Shown here piece after piece: positions 8,943-17,045 of a DNA stretch of 25,278 nucleotides; the first letter of the stretch is position 1; the number at the start of each line of letters is the position of its first letter. Source of the stretch: Candidatus Cloacimonadota bacterium (GTDB lineage: Bacteria; Cloacimonadota; Cloacimonadia; Cloacimonadales; TCS61); contig JAUVIJ010000003.1 of assembly GCA_030592835.1 (NCBI GenBank), forward strand, positions 1 to 25,278. The letters run 5' to 3'. The translations under genes and the position numbers were made by a program. The notes under the pieces are model-generated. The model ran no database searches and had not been told where the DNA came from. It worked only from the letters and a program-made list of their open reading frames with translations.

Positions 8943-9681
8943 CTAATTTCTCCAGAGGACTTTTTGTAATGTCCTCGTTATTTTCCCTGTGATATTCTTC
9001 GATTTTATGAAAGCGATCTTCGAATTTTCCAATCGTCTGTCTTAAGCTGGTTTCGGCATCGAGACCTAATTTTCGGGAGATATTGACCACAGTGAACAAG
9101 ATATCACCGATCTCGTTTTGGATCGCTGTTTTATCTTTATTCTGAAATGCTTCTTTGAACTCCAAAATTTCCTCATCCAGTTTATCGATTATCGGCGAAA
9201 CTTTATCCCAGTCGAAACCGACAGAAGCAGCTTTTTCCTGCATTCTTTGAGCGATGATCAGAGCCGGCATAGTCCTGGGAATTCCATCAATAACAGATTT
9301 ACGGACATGTTTTTTTTCCTGCTGTTTAATTCTCTCCCAGTTCATTTTCACTCCCTCCGCATTTTTAGCATATCCGTTACCGAAAACATGGGAGTGTCTA
9401 TTGATCAACTTGTCCTTGATCTTTTTCATAACATCAACGAGGGTGAATTCATCCTTTTCCGAAGCGATCCTGCATTGCATCAATATATGCAGGAGCAGGT
9501 CTCCCAGTTCTTCTTTCAGATGCTGGAGATCATTATTCTCGATAGCTTCCACACACTCATATAATTCTTCAATGAAGTTGGGTATCAATGAGGCGTGGGT
9601 TTGCTTCAAATCCCAAGGACAACCTGATTCCGGATCCCGCAGGCTGTTTATTACTCCGACCAATTCTTCAAATTCTTTCAT
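8905..9681 (-). CDS. mazG: MazG nucleoside triphosphate pyrophosphohydrolase
   Basis: House-cleaning enzyme that hydrolyses (d)NTPs, including aberrant ones, to the monophosphate and pyrophosphate. Seen in 258 aa: two tandem MazG all-alpha domains. The first has metal-binding acidic residues in FIEELYECVEAI (Glu38, Glu39, Glu42) and KEELGDLL (Glu58, Asp61). The second has EEILEFKEA (about 170-178) and NEIGDIL (Glu190, Asp193). The CPWDLKQTH motif near residue 21 is typical of full-length two-domain MazG, and the length is normal. The start codon directly follows the peptidase stop codon, with the ribosome site (GGAG) inside the peptidase's last codons. Its place between a peptidase and a histidine kinase is unusual. 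Confidence 0.96.
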   Translation of the reverse strand: MKEFEELVGVINSLRDPESGCPWDLKQTHASLIPNFIEELYECVEAIENNDLQHLKEELGDLLLHILMQCRIASEKDEFTLVDVMKKIKDKLINRHSHVFGNGYAKNAEGVKMNWERIKQQEKKHVRKSVIDGIPRTMPALIIAQRMQEKAASVGFDWDKVSPIIDKLDEEILEFKEAFQNKDKTAIQNEIGDILFTVVNISRKLGLDAETSLRQTIGKFEDRFHKIEEYHRENNEDITKSPLEKLDEIWNLAKKNDL

Positions 9682-10608
9682 TTAATCTCCGTTCATGCTA
9701 ATTTCTTCTGTTTCAGTATTTTCATCTTCTTCCCATTCTTGTTGAATCAGTTTATTCCTGAATTTTTTTCTGATCCCAGCCAATAAAAGGACCAGGGGGA
9801 AAATCATCCAGATGAGCCCGGTAGATGCAAGTAATATTTCCATGGTGAAGTGCGATCTGCTATAATCCTCGAATAAAATCGAGAATTGATCCTGAGTCTG
9901 GAAAAATGCTCGAAAGAAACTGCTGTTGAAATCCCTGTTGGAACCGGCTGTCTCCCAGAGATTATAAAATTCTGTTCTTTTCTGTTTATAAAGATATTTA
10001 ACCGCCAGACCGGATTTGGCATAGAAAGATTCCCACTCGATCCTATTTTGAGGATATCTGTTCTTCATCTCTTTGAGCTTCTGAGAATTTCCCATTATGT
10101 AATTGATCACAAAATTGAATTCCCTGTTTAGACTCAGATCATAAGAAAAATATACAGCCATTCCCTCATTGAACCATAGGGGCGGATTGATCCAGTAACT
10201 ATGAACGAACAAGTGGATATATTCATGCAGGAGTATTCTGTTCAATGCTCCAAAATCCTTAAGTTCTGCCGGATTTCTTATATATATCATTTTTTCCCTT
10301 GGACTGAAAAAAGCCTGACTGAATTCCATAATTGCTGAGGATCTGCCGGCAAGATCAAGGTATTCATCCTTATTCGATGTTATTCTAATTACCACGGGAA
10401 TATCCGGATATTGACCGATCCGTCGTTGAAAATCATCGATATTTTTGTTAAGATCTTTCAGTATTCGTTCCGCATAATGAATATAGTCAGGTTGAGCTAA
10501 AACCCGGATATTTCCTGAAATATATTCCTCAAGATCAACCGTAAAAGAAGGAACATTTGTAACAAGTAAGGAAAAAAAAACTAAAGTTCTAAATACCGTT
10601 AGTAGCAT
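9682..10608 (-). CDS. Membrane-anchored MA-clan (gluzincin-type) metallopeptidase
   Basis: Seen in 308 aa: an N-terminal signal or anchor segment (about 1-20); an extracytoplasmic domain with a zinc-binding HEYIH motif (His128, Glu129, His132) and a downstream WFNEGMAVYF segment (Glu148 as a third ligand candidate), matching the 'peptidase MA-like' pattern; a C-terminal transmembrane helix (about 256-278); and a short acidic, Glu-rich cytoplasmic tail. The topology therefore puts the active site outside the cytoplasm with a tail inside. The substrate is unknown. The start overlaps the receiver gene by 20 bases, and no clear Shine-Dalgarno site is seen, suggesting coupling. Its place in an operon with a histidine kinase and a receiver suggests, but does not show, a role in envelope signalling. 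Confidence 0.85.
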   Translation of the reverse strand: MLLTVFRTLVFFSLLVTNVPSFTVDLEEYISGNIRVLAQPDYIHYAERILKDLNKNIDDFQRRIGQYPDIPVVIRITSNKDEYLDLAGRSSAIMEFSQAFFSPREKMIYIRNPAELKDFGALNRILLHEYIHLFVHSYWINPPLWFNEGMAVYFSYDLSLNREFNFVINYIMGNSQKLKEMKNRYPQNRIEWESFYAKSGLAVKYLYKQKRTEFYNLWETAGSNRDFNSSFFRAFFQTQDQFSILFEDYSRSHFTMEILLASTGLIWMIFPLVLLLAGIRKKFRNKLIQQEWEEDENTETEEISMNGD

Positions 10609-10984
10609 TTTCAGGAGAAATTCTTTTGATTATCAATGCGATCAGTTTATCTATCTGAAAAGGTTTAAAGATCACGTCGTGTAATCCAGCCTTTCGCGAC
10701 TTGACAACTGCATGGTTAGGATCATAGCCGAAGCCTGTCATCATGATCACCGGTAAATTTTCATTCAATTCCCTGGTTCTCGAGAAGAGTTCATAGCCAT
10801 CCATATCCGGCATTGCTATATCGGTCAGGAGAAGGTCAATATTTCCTTTCATAATATAATTCAGAGCTTCATAACCCGAATTTTTACAGATTATCTTGAA
10901 GTCTTGTCTCTGTTCTTCCAGTTCGATTTTCAAATAATCCGTTACTTCTTTCTCATCATCAACTATCAAAATCAAACGATCCAT
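10589..10984 (-). CDS. Stand-alone CheY-like response regulator receiver
   Basis: Seen in 131 aa: one receiver domain only, with the acidic pair Asp9-Asp10 in LILIVDDE, phospho-acceptor Asp55 in LLLTDIAMPDMDGYEL, the switch Thr83 (MMTGFG) and Lys107 (IFKPFQ). There is no DNA-binding or enzymatic output domain, so it probably works through protein contacts or in a phosphorelay. I chose the ATG at 10984, which has AGGAG seven bases upstream and follows the previous gene by 14 bases; an upstream in-frame start at 11002 would overlap that gene and lacks a ribosome site. The histidine kinase in the same operon is the obvious candidate partner. Confidence 0.93.
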   Translation of the reverse strand: MDRLILIVDDEKEVTDYLKIELEEQRQDFKIICKNSGYEALNYIMKGNIDLLLTDIAMPDMDGYELFSRTRELNENLPVIMMTGFGYDPNHAVVKSRKAGLHDVIFKPFQIDKLIALIIKRISPENATNGI

Positions 10985-10998
10985 AATATATCTCCTGA

Positions 10999-11967
10999 TC
11001 AATCTGTGAGCAATTCAAGAAGTTTATCTTTTGATTTCAAGTAAATTCTCTCAAAGAGATCAGAATGTTTTCTTCTGAAGTGGTTATATATGATCCAGCG
11101 TTCATTTAATTCGTTTTTACTGAAAGCAAGATATTCATTATTCCTATATACTCCATCAATTAGAGGAAAATCAATTGGCAAATCATTCATGGAGATTTCT
11201 GATAAAAGTCCGTTTTTGATCTTTATTCTTTTATCCTGAGTTTCGAGATCAAGGTGCTTAGTGATATGAAAAAAATAAATAAGATCATAATACTTCTCTA
11301 TAATTTTCAGCTTCTGTTTCAGAGATTCCGCTTTTTTGAATAGGAGATTATCATTTGCATTGTTAATTTCAGATTTTAATTTACTCTGGTTGTCTATATT
11401 GAAAAACATGTAATTTTGAACGATGAGATTGAACAATTCCTTCTTATCTGTTAGACATAAGCCATTGCAATCTTCTGTTTTCAGTAGCTCACAGGGATAG
11501 TTACTCGATTCACAGAGAGGAAATTTATACAATCTATTCATTGTATCCAGAAGATCAAGAGGGAAGAATCGATTACGAAATGGACCCAGATACCAGTGAT
11601 TTTCGAGTGTCTGTTCGGAAATTTTAAAATAAGGCACACGATCAAAGGATACTGCCAGGTAAACAAAATCCCGGTAATCTTCCAATAAACCATTGTATTC
11701 TGGATGGTGACTATATAAAATGACTTTATAGTTCATGAAAGAATCAAATAAATTGTCATGTTTTTCATAGTAGATCGTGTCTGTTAAAGAGAGAAGTTGA
11801 AAAATATGTCTATCGGTACTTTTACTCAATTGTTCAAATTTTCTTCGTAGATTAAAAGTGTAAATTACATATAACAACTTGTTTCCGTTATAAAACTGAA
11901 GAATTCCCGTCTCAAAAGCCAGTTTTTCCGGAGCTTTCAACAGTTCTTTTTTTGATATTTTATTCAT
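10999..11967 (-). CDS. Degenerate UvrC-like protein (GIY-YIG remnant, four-Cys cluster, UVR motif; no RNase H half)
   Basis: Seen in 322 aa: a segment resembling the UvrC N-terminal nuclease fold, but the signature reads GIL (21-23) and YVI (33-35) where GIY and YIG are expected. The Arg41 region (FNLRRKFEQL) is retained, and no Glu lies where UvrC has its catalytic one (FDSFMNYKVI). Next come HWYLGPFRNRF (about 124-134, like the UvrC YFGP segment), four cysteines at 152, 159, 167 and 171 spaced C-x6-C-x7-C-x3-C as in the UvrC cluster, and a UVR-like UvrB-binding helix pair (about 204-226, LLFKKAESLKQKLK). The C-terminal RNase H and HhH domains of UvrC are absent. The remaining 90 residues are unrecognised. 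Domain identification is by pattern recall. Starts at an ATG with a poor ribosome site. It is the first gene of the operon and diverges from mfd. Confidence 0.72.
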   Translation of the reverse strand: MNKISKKELLKAPEKLAFETGILQFYNGNKLLYVIYTFNLRRKFEQLSKSTDRHIFQLLSLTDTIYYEKHDNLFDSFMNYKVILYSHHPEYNGLLEDYRDFVYLAVSFDRVPYFKISEQTLENHWYLGPFRNRFFPLDLLDTMNRLYKFPLCESSNYPCELLKTEDCNGLCLTDKKELFNLIVQNYMFFNIDNQSKLKSEINNANDNLLFKKAESLKQKLKIIEKYYDLIYFFHITKHLDLETQDKRIKIKNGLLSEISMNDLPIDFPLIDGVYRNNEYLAFSKNELNERWIIYNHFRRKHSDLFERIYLKSKDKLLELLTD

Positions 11968-12116
11968 GTAATTAAGAGTTGTTGTTATAACCTCCCTGTC
12001 AATAAAAAGATAACAGATCGAATTTCCCGCATAGATAATAGTACAAACTGAGTTTTAACTTATCTATAAATACTTGACTTGATATGAAGTGATTTAAATC
12101 TCCCTCGGGGAATATT
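11968..12116. promoter_or_regulatory. Divergent intergenic region between the uvrC-like operon and mfd
   Basis: 149 AT-rich bases that must hold start signals for both directions. A TTGACT hexamer lies at 12074-12079 facing mfd, but no good -10 box follows at 16-18 bases. On the other strand, TTGACA (complement of 11997-12002) also lacks a well-spaced -10. The promoters are thus not resolved. Because the two repair-related transcription units share this spacer, co-regulation is possible. Confidence 0.4.
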
Positions 12117-15100
12117 ATGTTTTATAAAAAGATAGAACCACATCTTGATAAATCGCCTTTTATTAAGGATTATGACAAGTTGATCTCGGCGGATGAATCC
12201 GGTATCTGTTTTGCTGGACTGAACCGATCCGCTAAATCACTTCTATTAGCAAGGGCTTTTCAACAATCGAAAAAAAATCTGATCGTTATTTGCTCTGATA
12301 ATAAATTAGCAGAAGAATATACCGACGATCTTGAACTTTTAGTGGGAATAGACAATGTTAGATTCTTCCCGGATTTTGAAGTTCTGCCTTTCGAAGAGAG
12401 ATCTCCTCACTATTCTATCAGAGCTCAGCGGATAGAAACTTTATCTCATATCATTAGTGCATCTTCAGGAATATATACCCTGTCTATAAGAGCTTTATTG
12501 AGGAAAATGGTTCATCCTGAAATCTTCAGTAAAAACATCATTGAACTCATCCGGAATCGTGAATACAATCTTGACTTCCTGATTTCCAGTCTGGTCGGCA
12601 TGGGATATGAAAGTGAATTTCAGGTATCAAAGATCGGTAGTTTTGCCCGGAGAGGTGGCATTCTAGATGTCTTCAGTCCGGGAACATGGAAACCGATCAG
12701 AATTGAGTTCTTCGGGGATGAAATCGAATCTATCAGAGTGTTTTCGATTAGTTCACAAAGGTCGACTGGAGAATATTTAAACAGATTCACACTTTTACCT
12801 TCACGGGAGTTTTCCTTACATGACATCAACACTTCCGAAAAAATGTGGGAAAAAATCCATAACAATGGATTTTACGAAGGAATAGAACAGGACATTTCCT
12901 TACTGATCGATAGGATCAGCAATTTGATAGATTATTTTAATCCTGATAACTGTATTCTTTTCTGGGATGAATTTCAGTATGTCAAACAAACTGCTCTGGA
13001 AATTATTGAAGAAACAACCGAATTCCACCTGAAAGCAAGATCTGTAAAAAAAGCTCGAATATTGCCTTATCCTGAAAATCTTTTTGAGAATTACAGATTT
13101 GTAAAAAGGATTAACAAAAAATACCAGAATTTTTACCTTTCTTCTTCTTTTCAGGAATTTAAAAATATTGGTAAAACAATTGAAGCTCCTTTTAAAGTGC
13201 AGGAAAATCTTCACGGTAATCTCGATCTGCTGGAACAGGATCTAAAAATGAAACTGTCACAGGATTATATGGTCTTTATTCAATCCGATAACAGCAGTCA
13301 GAGTAAAAGGATGATAGATTTATTACCTCAATTTCAGGATAAGATCCATTTTTCCCTGGGTGTTTTGCAGAAAGGTTTCATCCTTGAAGATGCCAGGATT
13401 GCTGTTTATACTGATCACGAAATATTCAGCCGTTATAAGCGAAAACGAACAAAAGCCCGTTTCAGCAAAGATGAAGCTCTGGTCGATTATGAATCTCTGA
13501 AACCCGGGGATTATATTGTCCATATCGACCATGGGATCGGGATCTATGCCGGGTTGAAAAATCTCACGATCGACGGCAATATAATAGAATGCCTCTTGTT
13601 AAAATATGCCGGCAGTGACAGTGTTTACGTTCCTACTTATCAACTTAATCTTGTATCCAAATTCGTCTCTGAAGAAGGTGTAGTTCCAACGATTCACCGT
13701 TTGGGAAGCAGAAAATGGGCAACTGCCAAAAGCAGGGCAAGAAAACAGATCGAACTGGTTGCACAGGATGTTGTGGATCTATACGCACAGAGAAAAGTCA
13801 AGCGTGGTATTTCCTTTGAAGAAGATACTCTCTGGCAGTGTGAAATGGAAGATTCCTTTATCTATGAAGACACCCCGGATCAAAGTAAGACAAGCCGGGA
13901 AATCAAAGATGATATGGAACAAGATACACCAATGGAAAGACTGCTCTGTGGTGATGTCGGTTTTGGAAAAACCGAGGTGGCAATCAGAGCAGCATTCAAA
14001 GCTGTCATGAGTGGCTGGCAAGTAGCTGTGCTGGTACCAACAACTCTCCTGGCTGAACAGCATTTTATAGTATTTCGAGAACGCCTGGCACAATATCCGG
14101 TAACAATTGCCATGTTCAGCCGATTTCGCTCACGTATAGCTTTATTGAAAGACGTTGATAGAGTTAGCCAAGGAGAAATAGATATCGTTATAGGAACTCA
14201 TAGACTGCTTTCAAAAGATATAAATTTCAAAAAACTTGGTCTATTGATCATAGATGAAGAACATAGATTCGGAGTCAGACATAAGGACAGACTTCGTGTA
14301 TTAAAAGCCAATATCGACACGTTATATATGTCGGCAACACCCATCCCCAGAACAATGTATATGGCTTTATCAAAATTAAAGGAACTTTCTCTGATCAGAA
14401 CTTCACCAAAGGAGAGATTGCCGATCAGGACTGTGATCGTACAGTTTGATAAGGATGTGATCAAGGATGCTATAACCCGTGAACATGATCGGGGAGGACA
14501 GGTTTTTTTCGTTCATAACCGGGTGCAGACCATAGATAGTATAACCAGAGAATTAAGGGAATTGTTGCCTAATATCAGTTTCGTTATAGCTCACGGTCAA
14601 TTGCCTGAAAAAATACTCGAGAAAATCACTCTTGATTTTGCTCATCATGAATTCGATGTTTTAGTCACGACCACAATAATAGAGTCCGGGATCGATATCC
14701 CCAATGTTAATACCATTATTGTAAACCGTGCAGATATGTTCGGCCTGGCTCAATTGTATCAGATCCGGGGACGTGTTGGCAGAAGCAGTCGAAGGGCTTA
14801 CGCTTATCTGATCATTCCTCCAAAACTCACCGAACAGGCTCGGAAAAGACTGGAGACCTTAATAGAATATGAGTCTCTTGGCAGTGGTTATCAAATAGCA
14901 ATGCGAGATATGGAACTAAGAGGTGTCGGAGCTTTATTGGGTACTAAACAGAGCGGTATTATCAATACGATCGGGTTCAACTATTACAACCGTCTACTTG
15001 AAAATGCTATTAAGAATATTCAGAACCAACAACCAGCTTTTTCATCAATTGACGACAAGAATGATGAACGACATAGATTGCAAGTAGAAAGCGACTTTTA

Positions 15101-15554
15101 CTTCCCCGAAAATTATATTGCAGACGACAGAAAAAGACTTAATGTCTACAGAAGCATGTTGAACTTTTCAACTGAGGATGAATTTTTACTATTAGAGAAA
15201 GACCTTACTGACCGTTTTGGAAAAATACCAGAAAAAGCTCTTAATGCAATTTATTACTTCAGGCTGAATATGCTGATCAAGAAAACATCAATGAATTCAT
15301 TCAAAATCAAAAGTGGAATTGCAGCACTTGAATTTGACAACAAGCAACTGCCATCACGGTATAATATAAAAAAACTTGTAGGTCATTTTTCCTACCCTGT
15401 TGAATTCAGAAGTATTGGCTCGCTTGTGATAAAATTCGATTTAAACAGCAAAAGGAATTTGCCTGCTCTTTATCAAATTCGGACAGGTATTGAAATTGTA
15501 AACTTCGTTATGAAGATGGAGAATGGTTCAGTGATCGACGAAGGAAAAGTTTGA
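12117..15554 (+). CDS. mfd: Mfd transcription-repair coupling factor
   Basis: SF2 translocase that removes RNA polymerase stalled at lesions and recruits UvrA for nucleotide excision repair. Seen in 1145 aa: an N-terminal UvrB-homology module (about 1-400); a CarD-like RNA-polymerase-interacting domain (about 460-530, LKPGDYIVHIDHGIGIYAG); a RecG-like ATPase with Walker A GDVGFGKT (612-619), the DEEH box (713-716) and SATPIPRT; helicase motifs V and VI (TTIIESGIDIPN and QIRGRVGRS); and the C-terminal TRCF domain (about 980-1145). Length is normal. The start gives a typical MFYKKIEPHL opening, though the upstream ribosome site (CGGGG) is weak. It diverges from the UvrC-like gene. Confidence 0.98.
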   Translation: MFYKKIEPHLDKSPFIKDYDKLISADESGICFAGLNRSAKSLLLARAFQQSKKNLIVICSDNKLAEEYTDDLELLVGIDNVRFFPDFEVLPFEERSPHYSIRAQRIETLSHIISASSGIYTLSIRALLRKMVHPEIFSKNIIELIRNREYNLDFLISSLVGMGYESEFQVSKIGSFARRGGILDVFSPGTWKPIRIEFFGDEIESIRVFSISSQRSTGEYLNRFTLLPSREFSLHDINTSEKMWEKIHNNGFYEGIEQDISLLIDRISNLIDYFNPDNCILFWDEFQYVKQTALEIIEETTEFHLKARSVKKARILPYPENLFENYRFVKRINKKYQNFYLSSSFQEFKNIGKTIEAPFKVQENLHGNLDLLEQDLKMKLSQDYMVFIQSDNSSQSKRMIDLLPQFQDKIHFSLGVLQKGFILEDARIAVYTDHEIFSRYKRKRTKARFSKDEALVDYESLKPGDYIVHIDHGIGIYAGLKNLTIDGNIIECLLLKYAGSDSVYVPTYQLNLVSKFVSEEGVVPTIHRLGSRKWATAKSRARKQIELVAQDVVDLYAQRKVKRGISFEEDTLWQCEMEDSFIYEDTPDQSKTSREIKDDMEQDTPMERLLCGDVGFGKTEVAIRAAFKAVMSGWQVAVLVPTTLLAEQHFIVFRERLAQYPVTIAMFSRFRSRIALLKDVDRVSQGEIDIVIGTHRLLSKDINFKKLGLLIIDEEHRFGVRHKDRLRVLKANIDTLYMSATPIPRTMYMALSKLKELSLIRTSPKERLPIRTVIVQFDKDVIKDAITREHDRGGQVFFVHNRVQTIDSITRELRELLPNISFVIAHGQLPEKILEKITLDFAHHEFDVLVTTTIIESGIDIPNVNTIIVNRADMFGLAQLYQIRGRVGRSSRRAYAYLIIPPKLTEQARKRLETLIEYESLGSGYQIAMRDMELRGVGALLGTKQSGIINTIGFNYYNRLLENAIKNIQNQQPAFSSIDDKNDERHRLQVESDFYFPENYIADDRKRLNVYRSMLNFSTEDEFLLLEKDLTDRFGKIPEKALNAIYYFRLNMLIKKTSMNSFKIKSGIAALEFDNKQLPSRYNIKKLVGHFSYPVEFRSIGSLVIKFDLNSKRNLPALYQIRTGIEIVNFVMKMENGSVIDEGKV

Positions 15555-15603
15555 CAAAATTAACCAATCTACGAATTTTTCACAATTCTGAAAGGAGTTG
15601 TAA

Positions 15604-15690
15604 GTGCAGATTTGTCTAATCCAAATTATTTATATGAGTTCAATAAAACATAGCGGTATTCTTAATTCTATGAGTTTTCGCCTTTTTTAG
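15604..15690 (+). CDS. Possible 28-codon leader/small ORF upstream of the SLBB gene
   Basis: A GTG at 15604 is preceded, six bases away, by a strong AAAGGAG ribosome site (15591-15597). It opens 28 codons ending in TAG at 15688-15690, which is 18 bases before the SLBB gene start. The peptide begins (M)QICLIQIIYMSSIKH and ends SFRLF; it is moderately hydrophobic with no known motif. The ribosome site and spacing are seen; that it is translated is inference. It could be a leader peptide coupled to the downstream gene, a small membrane peptide or chance. Confidence 0.3.
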   Translation: MQICLIQIIYMSSIKHSGILNSMSFRLF

Positions 15691-15708
15691 GGAGACTCCG
15701 GAGGAATC

Positions 15709-17034
15709 TTGTCTAAAATATCCAAAATTATAATCTTCTTTTTTGTAATTACGTCAGCACTATCCGGTCAAATTGAGTTAAGTGAAACTCTGTACAATAT
15801 TTCTGTTGTAGGTGCAATAAAAAATCCAGGTGTATACCGATTATTTCCGACAAGCAGAATCTCAGAAGCTATCAGTATGGCCAATTATGTTGCACCAGTA
15901 ATTGTGGATGGAGAAATTGTACAACAAGAGATAGAATTAACCAGATCCAGTTTCAGAAATATCATTTTGAAAAGACAGGACGAAGAAATAAAACTCGATC
16001 TGCAAAAATTTTTCCTGCTGGGATGTGAATCAGAGAACCCTTACATCCAAGATGGGGATTTAATAATCGTACCCGCAATTCAAAAAGAAGTCTTTATCTT
16101 TGGTTCAGTTAACAAACCAGGTAACTATGAACTTATTAATGATGATCGCATTCTCAATATTGTAGACTTGGCGTTGGGGTTGCAAGAGAGCGCTTTTCTG
16201 GAGGAATGTTTAATTATCAGATATGTCGAAAATGGTAGTAAGTTCGTTGAGATTTCGATTAATCTCATGATAGCCCTGAGCGATCATTCTTCTGAAGAGA
16301 ATCTGCTACTTGAACACGGAGATAGGATTTATATAAAGTCTCTTCCAGATTATCATCCGGACAAATCCGTTATTGTCAGTGGCGAAGTTAATTATCCGGA
16401 AATTTATCCTATCGATGGTTTAACAACCAATTTCTCAGAAATCTTGAAGAAAGCTGAGATCAAACCTGAGATAAGCGATCTTGAAAATGCAATTTTCGTG
16501 AGAAAATCCATCAGTAAGGAAATTGATCCTGAATTTGAGAGGTTGAAGCTGATAAGCCCTACAGAGATGACTTTTCTGGAATATGAATACTTCAAAGCCA
16601 AGATCCGTGATTATCAGGGAAAGTTCAGCATAAATCTGCAGCTTGCTCTGGATAATCCCTATTCCGAGAAGGATGTTCTTCTGAAAGATGAGGATTTTAT
16701 CTATATTCCCCAGAAAGAGCTTACAGTTACTATTTCAGGAAAAGTAACCAATCCCGGGCTGGTAAATTTCCGCTACGGCATGAATTATCTTGATTATATA
16801 AACTGTGCTGGAGGATATGCTTGGAGAGCTAAGAAAAACAAGGTCAGACTGATAAAAGGTAAAACAGGAATCTGGTTAAAGCCGGACAAAGATACCATAG
16901 TAGAGCCCGGAGATGAGATCTTTGTACCAGAAAAACCGGAATACAATTACTGGACCATAACCAAAGAAACTATTGTAGTACTTTCACAAATAGCTACCCT
17001 TTTTCTGGTGATTCAAAATGCCAGTACTAAATAA
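15709..17034 (+). CDS. SLBB-domain polysaccharide-export-type protein
   Basis: Seen in 441 aa: a signal peptide (about 1-20); four SLBB-like repeats (about 30-120, 127-210, 220-335 and 339-410) marked by V-x-G-x-(V/I)-x-x-P-G segments such as VFIFGSVNKPGNYEL and VTISGKVTNPGLVNF, each closing with a GD-x-I-x-(V/I)P type strand; and a C-terminal transmembrane helix (about 420-437). Wza/OtnA-type exporters share these SLBB domains, but I do not recognise the usual N-terminal polysaccharide-export (PES) domain, so this may be an auxiliary export protein. The start is TTG at 15709, supported by GGAGG four bases upstream and an in-frame stop just before it. It leads a short group with two nucleotide-sugar enzymes. 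Confidence 0.82.
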   Translation: MSKISKIIIFFFVITSALSGQIELSETLYNISVVGAIKNPGVYRLFPTSRISEAISMANYVAPVIVDGEIVQQEIELTRSSFRNIILKRQDEEIKLDLQKFFLLGCESENPYIQDGDLIIVPAIQKEVFIFGSVNKPGNYELINDDRILNIVDLALGLQESAFLEECLIIRYVENGSKFVEISINLMIALSDHSSEENLLLEHGDRIYIKSLPDYHPDKSVIVSGEVNYPEIYPIDGLTTNFSEILKKAEIKPEISDLENAIFVRKSISKEIDPEFERLKLISPTEMTFLEYEYFKAKIRDYQGKFSINLQLALDNPYSEKDVLLKDEDFIYIPQKELTVTISGKVTNPGLVNFRYGMNYLDYINCAGGYAWRAKKNKVRLIKGKTGIWLKPDKDTIVEPGDEIFVPEKPEYNYWTITKETIVVLSQIATLFLVIQNASTK

Positions 17035-17045
17035 GGAGTAAATAA

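Noticed and set aside
9118..9685. Plus-strand frames of 143-148 codons antisense to mazG.
   Set aside because: They mirror the strongly conserved mazG reading frame, have no family motif and are shadows.
10985..11002. Longer receiver form starting at 11002.
   Set aside because: The ATG at 10984 has AGGAG and gives the normal receiver N-terminus; the six extra residues have no support.
13779..14113. Minus-strand frames up to 104 codons inside mfd.
   Set aside because: They are antisense to conserved Mfd helicase motifs and have no ribosome site or recognisable domain.
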